DNA from: Quillaja saponaria
Lineage: Eukaryota > Streptophyta > Magnoliopsida > Fabales > Quillajaceae
Assembly (NCBI GenBank): GCA_029379385.1
Contig: CM055609.1
Coordinates: forward strand, 1,798,001 to 1,862,000
DNA: 64,000 nt
Reading direction: 5' to 3'
Positions within the stretch are counted from its first letter, which is position 1, and each line of letters begins with the position of its first letter. Positions 33,901 through 44,411 of this stretch are shown here, one piece after another. The position numbers were made by a program, and so were the translations under genes. The notes beneath the pieces were generated by a model that searched no databases, was not told the DNA's origin, and worked only from the letters and a program-made list of their open reading frames with translations.

Positions 33901-36900
33901 CATCAACTGCCATGCAAACATTGAGCTTTTGAAGAAAGAAATAATCATCTCCAATGTAGACTTGGACTTGGCTGAACAGATTTTGAGGGAAAAAGAAGTT
34001 GAAGTGTGTCTTCTAAGAGGAGAAGTTGAAGATGCAAAAATGGAAGGGAAGGAACTGTTGTCAAAGCTCGACCAAAGCAACTTAAAGATGACCCAGATGG
34101 CTGGAGTCAACAAGGCTCTTAAACTAGATATTCAGTTGCTAAAGGAAGCGGCTTGTTCAAATGATACGTTGAAAGGTGAACTTGCTGAAGTTAAAGAAAT
34201 AAACGAGAGACTGTTGAATAAGGTTCAAGCAGTTGAAGCTGAATACGAAAAATTAGTGGAGGATCTTATTGCAAAGGACGTGGGTTTTGAATTTTCTTTC
34301 AGTCAAAACAAAGAGTTGCTGAAAGTTAATTGGATGCTGGAAACTTCATCTTGCAGACTTCAAATTGACTTGAACATGAGAGATGAAGAGCTAAGTAGGA
34401 TTCAGAGTTTTGGGGATGAGAATGCTTCACTGAGAGATGAGCTTGCAAACATAAAAACAGAAAACAGCTTAGTCCTTCAAACTTTGGAGAAGAAAATTTC
34501 TGAATTTGAATCTGTATCTAGATGCCTGGATGTTTCTGATAAAGAAAATCACAGATTGCAAGATGACATAATTTCTTTACATACTCGCATCACCAGTCTA
34601 CAGGTTGATCTGGAGAGGAAGAATGTCTCACATGAGAAATTCCTGTCGAGTTTCAAAACTATGTCTTCTGTTGATGTAGCAAAAGCTGAAAAGATATTGG
34701 ATAGCAGAGTTTTTAATTTAGTGAAAGAAGAAAGTATTGTGAATCTAGAAAACATGTTCCAAGATATATGTGACAATCTGGAGAGTACATCAAAGTTCAT
34801 AGAACAGCTTGCATATTTGGAATGCCATGCTAAAGAGGTTGAATCTGAAAATCTGACTCTCCAGGATGAATTATCAAGGAAGGATGATTTTATAGATGGA
34901 TTATTATATGATCTGAGCTTGTTGCAGGAATCTGCATCTAATTGGTAAAGATCAAAAAGATGAAAATGAAGAAATGTTTGCTTCTTTAGTGGCATTAGAA
35001 GATGAGCTTGACATAAAATCAGGTGAGCTTGCAGGTGCTGTTGCTAACTGTCAAATGCTTGAGGCTCAGTTGCAGGAGAAAGTGGAGACAATTGCTGCTC
35101 TTGAGATGAATCTCTCAAAAGAACATGAGACTCTAAACTCGCTTTCCAGTGAGAATCTAGAGATGAAAGCTCATATTGAAGATGCCTTGGCAGCAAAAAG
35201 TTCTTCTGAAGATGAGTTAAGAGAAAGATGTAAGATAATTGAAAGCTTGGAAATGGAACTATCAGAAATGAGCAGCATTCTTAGCCAAATGAATGATTCG
35301 ATTGAAACCCTTAGGAGTGAAGCAAATGAAATTGGGGATGAAAGAGATCAGCTCCAGATGCAGGTGCTTAATCTGAAAGAGAAGCTAGACAAAGCAGAAG
35401 CACTAGCTGAAGAAAATGAAGCAATTGCTACAGAAGCTCAGCAGGTATTACTTGATTCACTAACAACTTGTTAGATCGTTTATTCTCAGCAATAAAATTG
35501 GAACAACAGAAAATTGAAATATCTGACTTTTGATTTGCATGTTGCTGGCTCAAAATGTCAGATAGCAGAATCACAAAAGGCCTATGTTGAAGACAAGGAG
35601 GTAGAGGTGAAACTTCTAGAGAGATCTGTTCAAGAGCTGGAATGTACTGTAAATGTATTGGAAAACAAAGTGAGTGTTGAATTGAATTTAGGTAACAATT
35701 ATAAATAGATGTCTGCTATGACGGTCTCTATACCTCATGCTTCCCCAATTGTTAGGTTGACATCATTAAAGAAGAAGCTGAACGACAACGGTTGCAAAGA
35801 GAAGAGCTAGAATTAGAGCTTGACGCTGTCAAACAGCAGATGCAAAATGTTGTAAATGCTGACGCTGACATGAAAAGGTTTAGACCAGTTATTCAACTCT
35901 AGCTTGGCTTGTGTCAATATATACTTACTAGCTTTTATATACTTGTTTTCAAATTAATGTTATAACTCAGAATGCTTTTCTTCCTCTTTTCCTTTTTCTA
36001 TATCCTTTTGAACTACAGTTACTTCGATGAAAAGGACAAGAGCCTTCAAGAAGCTCTAAATAACATACAATTTCTTAGGAGGGACATAGCTGAAAAGGAT
36101 GCAGAGGTGAATTTTTTGTTGCTTTGACATCAAATGCAATTTATATTTATATATTGTAGCAACACAAGTTTATGTGCTTATAAATATCCAACAGATATTC
36201 CAGATTAAATCACATATGTCAGAGCTGAATTTGCATGCTGAAGCACAGGCGACAGAGTACAAACAGAAGGTGTGATTGTCGATATTACTAATATTGATTG
36301 GATTTAAATGTTCTGCTATACCAATAATGTAAATAGCAAGTTGAGTTCTGTTAATTCTATCCAAATTATATACATTATGGAATTAATGATCTTTTTTTTA
36401 ACAGTTCAAGGCATTGGAAGCTATGGCTGAGCAAGTCAAATCTGAAGGCTTCACTGCTCATGCCTCAAATTTTTCATCAAACAAATCAGAGAAGAATGGC
36501 ACCAAGCCCCGAGGTTCTGGTTCCCCCTTTAAATGCATTGGATTGGGCTTGGCACAGCAAATAAAATCTGAGAAGGTTGAGGAGCTGACTGCTGCAAGAA
36601 TGCGCATCGAAGAGCTTGAGTCTGCGGTAGTAAGTCGGCAGAAAGAGGTAGGTGTTATCCTCTAGATGCCTAGTCTATAGGTCTTACTTGTTCGTTATAA
36701 TTTGAATCCCGCTTCCTATCATTTTTTATTCCTTTTCTTTTGCAGATATTTTCGTTGAATGCTAGACTAGCTGCTGCTGAGAGCATGACCCATGATGTCA
36801 TTCGAGACTTACTTGGAGTAAAGTTGGATATGACTACTTATGTGGTATAGTAGTTTAATTTATTGATTTTTTTTGTCAGACTCATTCTTTTCTGTTCTGT

Positions 36901-38623
36901 CATTTCCATGTTTATATTCAAAAATCAAAACTAGGTTAAAGAGAAAATCTGAAAAATTAGTTAAACAGAATATGACTACTAAAGAGAAATTGTACTTTTG
37001 TTTGCACAATCATGCCTATCTCACCCTTCACATTGTTAATGTAGTCATTGTTAGATAATCAGCAAGTGCAGAAGATAGCAGAGAAGGCTCAGCTTCATTC
37101 TCTGGAGTCTGTAGAAAAGGTTAGTCCGAGCTTCAATATACTGAAACATGATTGAATTGTATTTTGCACTCTTGGAGATTTTATAATCTGAACTGCTTTC
37201 TCTATTCAGGAACAGGAAGTTAGTAAACTAAAAAATCAACTGAATGAATTTCTTGAAGAGAGGAAAGTGTAAGCAAACCCTACTTCAAGTTTCAAAATTG
37301 TTACTTATTAGCCACTTCTTCAGTTTCTGAATTTCCATGTCTCAACCCTTATATGTCAGATGGTTGGAGGAAATTGATCGAAAACAAGCTGAAATGGTAG
37401 CAGCACAAATTGTACTGGAAGAACTTCGTCAGCGAGACCAGTTACTTAGAGCTGAAAATGAAATTTTGAAGGTTGCGAAACTTTTTCACCTCAACTTCAC
37501 TATCTTACAAACTGCACCCCTCTCAGTGAATTTGATTTTGCCTTCATTAATTGTAGAAGGAGAACATAAATAGTAAGAACAAAGTTTTAGAACTTGAAGG
37601 AGAAGTTAAGAAACTGTCTGGTCAGCAAAACCTCCAGCAGCGCATTCATCATCATGCTAAAATCAAGGCAAGATATTATCAGTTTACTTTAAGTTTGATG
37701 CAACTGCACTTTTTCCATAACTTTTGCAGCAAGAATCTGGTGAAGTTACTCTGCCAATAATCTGTAGTTGCTACATGTCTGCTTTCATTTCAAATCTACG
37801 TTAAGATTGGAAAATAATGTTACAGGAGGTAAACAACATGCTAAAGATGCAGAATGAAGAACTCACTGCTAAGCAGCGGAGAACAGATGTATTGCTTTCA
37901 CGTGTCAAGGAAGAAGTTGCTCACCTTCGTGCTACTGTTGGAGCTAAACCTTGTGTAGGTTTGGATGAGGAGAAACATTTGATCATCAAACTGAAGGTCA
38001 GTAATCAAGAGAGAGATGAGTGTGCTCACTCATTTATCTTGAATTGAAACTTTAACATTCAAGTAATGTTTGTGCCAGGAAACCCAGGAGGAGAAAGAGC
38101 AACTGGCACGGAAGTTACTGCAATTGTGTACCAATGTTCTAAAGGTAAATAACAGTTATTAGCCTCGTTCCATTTTTTGTACTTTTTGCCTTCTCTTGCT
38201 TTGTACTGTCTCTGAAGTACAAATACCAAAAGAAGTTAATATGCCAGCTTATTAGAGCTCATATGTAGTAAACTTTCAGGCTGCTGGAATAACAAAACCA
38301 GTATCCGATGTAAGCCCCCCTGTTGCTGAAGAGGCCCTAAAGCAGCTCAAGTACACGATTTCTTCTCTGGAAAGAGAAATGCAAGATTTGAAGTTAAAGG
38401 TGTAACCATCTTGTACACCTAACATACAAACGTACATGCTATGCTTTCATGCACACTGATTGTAAAATATGCTATTCTTTGACAGAATAGAATCAGCAAT
38501 GAAAGGCTTCGATTGTCTGAGCTCATGCCACAATCTTCACCTATGAATTCAAGAACTGAGGACAGTTGTCACACTCTAGGAAGAGGGTCTCAAGCTCAGT
38601 TTCTTTCCACTTTTGATCGATAG
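24951..38623 (+). CDS. KIN12D: Phragmoplast kinesin KIN-12, POK2/KIN-12D-like (frame interrupted as read)
   Basis: About 37 coding exons would give some 2,900 residues, close to the size of POK2 (KIN-12D) and longer than POK1. The product opens [20 protein letters not shown], followed by a Ser/Thr-rich basic region. The motor is at about residues 215-570. It has VLIRIRPLN, the P-loop TGSGKTYTM (exon from 26749), switch [14 protein letters not shown] (27430-27470), switch [11 protein letters not shown] (about 27535-27560) and [16 protein letters not shown] at the end. Beyond it are long heptad-rich coiled coils, mostly in exons 30530-32197, 32310-32756 and 32854-35444. The protein ends QFLSTFDR (stop 38621-38623). 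KIN-12 proteins act at the phragmoplast and cortical division zone during cytokinesis. Four apparent one-base insertions break the frame: about 25386-25392, 27424, 33311-33314 and 34942-34943. As read the gene would not give a full product. Either it is decaying or the assembly retains errors. The assignment to 12D over 12C rests on length. Confidence 0.85.
37668..37825 (+). other. KIN12D: GC-AG intron in the kinesin gene
   Basis: The exon ends ATCAAG at 37667 and the intron starts GCAAGATA. The acceptor GTTACAG ends at 37825. The frame [13 protein letters not shown]...AKIK continues into [13 protein letters not shown], so this boundary is required. GCAAG is the usual extended form of GC donors. 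Confidence 0.75.
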
Positions 38624-39291
38624 GATTTAGAGGGAATGTGTCTGTTAGCTTTCTGCTAGCAAATAGTATGTTTGCAAAAAAATGGGTTTATTTTTTTTTT
38701 AATACTTGTATAAACTTTTCTTGTCTTCACTCTCTTTTTCGCTGGTTCAACTGTATATCAATTATTTGAGATCCTGTAAATAAATATAAAGTATGATAAT
38801 TTCAATAGCAAAATGACATCTTTCCCTCGTTTACTTATTGGTGTTACGTTTTATCTCTTCCAATTTTGTACCTAGTTTTTTTTTTATAAAAAAAAAATAG
38901 TAAAGACTCTTTTAAAAATGAAAAAAAACAAAACAAAAACAGAGATTTACGGCTTATTTCATTGGATTTTTATTTTTATTTTAAAGAAAAACCAACTCAA
39001 GATAGTCCAATATTGACTTCGCAAAAATTACATCAAATTTTTTTAAAAGAAAAGAAGAAAAAAGAAAAAAGAAGTAGGGCTAAATGTCTGATTCTTCACA
39101 AAACGGTAAGTTTTATGCCTTTTATGCAGTGCAGTCCTTAATACCTGCGACCCGTAAAAGGGTTTTCGGTTCTCCGGGAGACATCTTCTCCCTCCTATAT
39201 TCGACCGTGGCTATTTGGTGCGAAGGCAGAAGCTGAGGTTGCTCTTTGAGAATCAAAATTCCCAAGGAAAAGAGCTTCGTTAGTATCAGAT

Positions 39292-41237
39292 ATGGCTCTC
39301 TCATGTCCTTCCTCCTTATCTGCTTCTACACGTTCCCACTCTCCTTCTATTCATGGTTTCAAGGTAAGCCTTGCTAACTATTATCCGTTCACAAATTCAC
39401 CGTTATATATTTGTAAATTGCTAAATTTGAATGCTTTAGGTTTTGTTTTTTTTTTTTTGTTTACTCTTTGTGAAAAATGAGGTTGGGGGATTTCTTCTGG
39501 TATTGCTATTGGTGTGATTTTTCTTTGAGGGAATTGTTTCTTCATGGGTAGAAGTGCTTATGGTTGTAAGACACGAGATTTAGATAAAGCGGGAAAGATC
39601 GTTAAAGAATTTGAATAGGTACCGTTTCAGGAATTGCAGCTTCCTTTTCTGTTTATCATGCTTTTTCTGTCTGAGGATCCAATAACCCAATTCCAACCTA
39701 CATTTTTCAGTTCAAAAAATAGCTGTTGTGCAAAATTCTGTAGATTCATTCTCCTTAATGTCAAAATGTGCATATTAATGGACAGTTTGTTACAGAAAAT
39801 TGTTGTCAATATGATCAGCATTCACTTGTTATTGTAATCTAACTATGGTTTTCTCTATGTTGACTTATGCAACAAACGATTTACATCAATTTTTAGCTTT
39901 TCTATTTGAATTATCTAACTGTTGGGATTTGGAAAAATTATATTCTGTTAAGTGGCTTTCTTAGCACTCACCCACCCAACTATGCTATTTGGAACATTTG
40001 GGCGTTGCTTTATTGAGTTGGAAGATTTGCCTTATCAGTTAACTTTTTATTGCTTTAGCAGAATTCGTCATGGTTTATTAAAGATTCCAATTGCAGTTTG
40101 AGTGTTAGACCATACCATGCACTGCAGCATACATTGCCCAAGATATCCTGTACAATAAATATGTCGGCTGGACAGTCAGATGATCACTGGAAAATGAAAT
40201 TGGACGATGTAACGCACAAGGCGCGAAATTTGTGGGACAGTTCTCCTCAGCCAGTCAAGAACTTTCCTTGGAGCAGAGCAATGGAGAGCTTCATTCAACT
40301 GATTCTTGATCTTACTTTTGCAGCTGTCAAATACCTCTGCGTACCTTTGCTGGCGGTATCCTCCCTTAGTGAGATGTCCTACTGTGCACACGAAAAGAAG
40401 CTGTTTCTGGTCCCTGTTCTGGTTCTCTTTGGAATTGCTATTGCTGGGATCTTCAATGGGATGGCTTTGGATCTATCTCCACGTCTCAAGGTTTAACCAC
40501 TTCTTAGCATAACATCAACTTGCTCTGTTCATAACATCATGTGACTCTTCCATATTCAGCACAAAATGGTGTTATTTGTAACTTTGGCTCTTAAAGTTAT
40601 TCCTTATTTTCCTTATGTCATGTGTGTTGAAAAGATTAGAGCAATTGCATTGTTACCACATTTTGAGATTTATTAACAGTCTAGCATATGTCTTCAGAAT
40701 TATTTGGTCCAGCTCCAGTCTATCGATCTCATCAATGACACAATTACATATTGACTGCAGAAGGCATTCGTTTAACCTGTTTAATTTATGGGCCACCAAA
40801 TCGATGCCTGTACTGTCTCAGTAGCATTAAAAGGTCTAGTTCCATTTGATGATTTATCTGGAGACTGGAGAGTTTGGTAATTGCATATAGGAGGTCTATT
40901 ACTCATTCAAGTGTCTGATATTTTGTTTCTTGGATCATATTTATTAACCCTGATCTTATTTAAACAAGTAGATGGGAAAATTAGTTTGATGCAGTTTTAA
41001 CTAGCTTCTGTTTGGTTTGATTGTCAGGATGCAGAAGTTCCGTGGCATTTGATTGCTATTGCGACTTTCTTCACACTTGTCAAATTGCCAGGCCCATATT
41101 ACCCATATTGGGGACGCATACTTATTCCACACATTGCAAATGGAGTCCTTTTGAGGACTTTATGGCTGGCGTGCTTTTGGCACAGAAGACCCAAGAAAAT
41201 GAGTTTGCAGCAGAACTTTCTAGATGACAGTCTTTGA
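39292..41237 (+). CDS. Predicted plastid membrane protein of unknown function
   Basis: Three exons (39292-39363, 40062-40490, 41028-41237) join in frame to give 236 residues. The amino end is rich in Ser, Thr and basic residues (MALSCPSSLSASTRSHSPSI), as in chloroplast transit peptides. Two or three hydrophobic segments follow: around LILDLTFAAVKYLCVPLLAV, LFLVPVLVLFGIAIAGIF and WHLIAIATFFTLVKL. Next come PGPYYPYWGRILIPHIANG and a basic end, HRRPKKMSLQQNFLDDSL. Acceptor 40061 was chosen because it extends the frame (KNSSWFIKDSN) without a stop; an acceptor at 40096 would break it. I recall similar uncharacterised proteins in other plants but cannot assign a function. All exons are intact. Confidence 0.8.
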
Positions 41238-42845
41238 ACTAATTAGCCTCTGCTTCGAGCTGGAAAAATACTTCAACCAGGTACCTTCTTCCCTAATAAT
41301 AAAGAAGAAGAATCACGAAAAAAATGATAAGTCTAGCTGACTAGCAAGGAAGTACCAGTTTATCCAAATCACAACCATCTCTTTCATTCTGCAACATAAT
41401 GCCCCATGATTATCAGTATCTATATAGGACCGATTTCTGTTAATGTAGTAGTAATAATTTGTCAACTCTGGGAACGTTTCTGTATTAATTGTATACTAAG
41501 AAATCTTGTATTTGATTGTACACAGGGAGACAGGAGTTTTCACAAAGTGAATATTACTTCATTTGATGGTTTAAGGCACTTCATGGAGAAAGTTAAGTGG
41601 TAGGAACTCTATTTGACGATAGAAAAGGACTTGGCGTTTGGACTACTCTCTGTAATCTTGAATGCGGAGCATGGCGTTGAGTTTTACTCAAAGTTGTCAT
41701 GAGAGATAATGGAACGGGGTAGAGCCAAGATTGGAAACTGAATCTGTTCAGTGAATGTAAGATTTCCTGATTATAACTGTGGATATACATAATTGAAGGC
41801 TATGTGTATAGTTGTCTGTCTTTGCTGTCTGCCTTAACTTATCACTACATGATGAAAATGGCCAGGTGATAAACTAGAATACCTAAATCGTCAAAAAGAT
41901 ATTGTGACTGCAACAAAAACAACAAATCCTTAACCCCAAATGATTGGGATCAGCTATATCACTACAAAAATAACCTAAAGTTTGAACAACCTAAGCTTAA
42001 TTACAATATATTCTCAAATTATATCTATTTCTTGAATTTGAAGCTTGACATGCATGTGATTCTAATTTAATATTGTTAAAAGTAACAGAGTTCTAATTTA
42101 AATATCAGATTCTGAAAAAGTCCTAAGATTACTTCACTTGATTAATGAATCTTACTGTTAATTTTTTTAAAAATAAGACATTTATTAATAATATAATGCT
42201 TATAGTACTAATTTTACCTTCTAATTATAAGGTGATCAAGTTTTAGTTTCTCTCCAAAAAGTTAAACTTCTCTTAAAAAAATCAGTTTTTTTAAAATAAA
42301 AGTATATATCTTTAATTTTACTTCCTTTCTATTATCATTTTGTTTGTATTAAACTTCAACCATTTTAAATTATTGAATTTGATTAATTAAAACTTTATTT
42401 TTTATTTTTTAATTAGACATAATTTTTATTATATTTTTTATTTATTAAATTTTAGAGAGAAAAGAAAATTTAATGATTTGACAATTACATGTAAAATTGA
42501 TATATGTATAAAATGATTTATTTTAAAAGAAAAATAAAAAATATGACTTATTCAACGTAAATATATTTTAGAACTTTTACAAAATCTAAAATTTAAAATA
42601 AGATTTTCTATTACTTTTTCCTTAATATTTTACATCACAAATTTCAGTAGTGATCTTACTTGTCCACCACCTCAAGAGCCCTATTTGAATAAGAAGATCA
42701 ATCCATTGATATTTGAAAAGGATGAGGTTCTACTTTTTTCGGATACTCATTTAGTATATACTTGGACCATCTGCGGACCCAAGCAAAGGAGAAAACTGGA
42801 ACACAAGATTGAAAATTTTGTTACAATTTGCTGGAGAAGTTGGGA
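41238..42845. other. 3' flank and AT-rich intergenic DNA
   Basis: The likely 3' UTR of the membrane-protein gene runs to about 41,800. AT-rich sequence follows, including one SINE remnant listed separately. No other gene seen. Confidence 0.55.
41911..41962 (-). mobile_element. 3' end of an Au-type SINE (fragment)
   Basis: On the minus strand: ATATAGCTGATCCCAATCAT, then TTGGGGTTAAGG, then TTGTTGTTTTTGTTG. This is the well-known tail of plant Au SINEs (a 'TAGCCGACCCCA...TTGGGATTAAGGC' block followed by TTG repeats). The tRNA-like head is not recognisable upstream, so only the tail remains. Confidence 0.55.
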
Positions 42846-42849
42846 GATA

Positions 42850-42995
42850 TAGAAGGAACCAAGTGGCTGCCATCTGGGTTATCTGATTTCTTACAAGATT
42901 GCCATCAAGGAGCTAAAAGATCAGGTTGACAAACTCCGGGAAAGACATTCAGTTGATGTTGCTCCAAAAAGTGGTGTTCTGATGTTTACATTTTG
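42850..42995 (+). pseudogene. Fragment of a CC-NBS-LRR resistance gene (coiled-coil part), plus strand
   Basis: One frame reads CHLGYLISYKIAIKELKDQV, then DKLRERHSVDVA, before losing similarity. This matches the start of the coiled-coil domain of RPS5-like CNL proteins (typically ...RQLGYL.xYK.NI.ELK.QVEKLR). A stop lies just upstream (about 42849) and no NBS domain follows. Intact CNL proteins are intracellular immune receptors; this is only a remnant. Confidence 0.6.
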
Positions 42996-43239
42996 TTAGC
43001 AAAGGGGATGAGATCACTGGACAGAGAGAAATTCCAAGTTTTTTTTCTCAGGAACTCTCAACTAGTTGTCTTATTTACCCAACCTGACCAATACAATCTG
43101 ATCACGTTAACTTAAGCCAGTCTAAAGTCTTCGTTACTGCAGGTAGATGGATCACGTCTCATTTCGGTTTGAAGACATGCAAACTCTACTGAATTCTCCT
43201 CCCTGAGATGTTGAATATCCTCTAATTAGTTGATGCTGC

Positions 43240-43640
43240 TGCAGGATATTAAGTTAGCCCATCAAAACCACCCCATCTTTCCAGGCCTTCCTCATTGGGC
43301 ATTTCTTTGCCTCTTCAATGATCTCATCCACTTTGCTTAACCAGTTAGGATGCCAACTTCAATTTCATCCCATTTCTTAACACAGCATCAACCAAGTGTA
43401 GCACGTTCTCTCATGCATCCTGTAGTATTCCAACTTGATCATTTAGCTCCTCAACACTGCTCAAGTAGAAAATCAGATAACCCAGTTGGCTGGCCAATCA
43501 AATTCCACCATATAATCCAAACTTTTCCAGCAAACACATGGGTAATCTCCATTATAGGTTCTCCATTCTCTTCTTTTTACCTGGCTCTGCAAGAAGTAGT
43601 AGGATGTTTAACCAAATTAACACGGTAGCCAACAATAAAC
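43240..43640 (-). pseudogene. Fragment of a CC-NBS-LRR resistance gene (coiled-coil part), minus strand
   Basis: On the minus strand the sequence reads QLGYLIFYLSSVEELNDQVG, then ILQDA*ENVLHLVDAVLRNG. After two frame changes it continues DEIEVGIL and WLSKVDEIIEEAKKCPMRKA. This is the coiled-coil region of an RPS5-like CNL, with one stop and at least two frameshifts. Before it, GKVWIIWWNLIGQ resembles the usual VVEKLWxxLVGPIGR amino end. It faces the plus-strand fragment 300 bases away. No nucleotide-binding domain is present in the window. Confidence 0.68.
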
Positions 43641-44411
43641 AGTTTCATAAAAATAAAGGACTGACAAAAATCTGAAAATAGAAGAATCTCGCCTCGATTT
43701 GACTATCCCTTATGCTAGACTGGAAAAAGAGTGTACAGTAACATAAACCAATTATATAAAGACTGCACATTGCAATTCTCTTCTGCTAAAGAATGCACAC
43801 ATTCTTATAGGCATTCTATTAATTGATGCTCAACAGTTCATAACTAAATTTCACCCCCACTAGCATATCAAACTTGAGATTGTAGTACAACATTTGGGGT
43901 CTTGTGAGGCCAAATCGCTAAGTTAGCCTATTTTTCAAACAGGATAAAACCATATCAATATGTTTTTGGGCATACAACCTAAAGCTAGATGCCTAGACCC
44001 ATCAAACTTCATCGAGAAAGCCAAGGAATCCGACTTCTAAAAGTGCGATCCCTAAGAGATTCATATATGGAGTAAAGCTCAGCAGGTTATAGAAATAGAC
44101 AATAAATGAGATCTCTCAAGAGAGTAGACAAGACAAGGTCATATTGTCAGAGTATATTACAGCACCATATAAATACAGAACAGAAGCATGACATGAAAAG
44201 GGGATAGGTGGAAGAGAGGTACAAGTAGGATGATTCCTCCCAAACATGATGAAATCTACAAACACAGAATGAGAATCCTCCTTTGTATAGGATGAATTTT
44301 TTGTCTGCAAACTTCCACAGCCAAAGAACTACCCCAGAAAAATAATATTAGACTTTACCAAAGTATGTCCTACTTGAATCCTTCATCTTCCTCTAGCAGC
44401 CATGGTCACGA
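43641..44411. other. Intergenic and probable 3' UTR of the SnRK2 gene
   Basis: No supportable gene. The part nearest 44411 is likely the 3' UTR of the minus-strand kinase. Confidence 0.5.
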
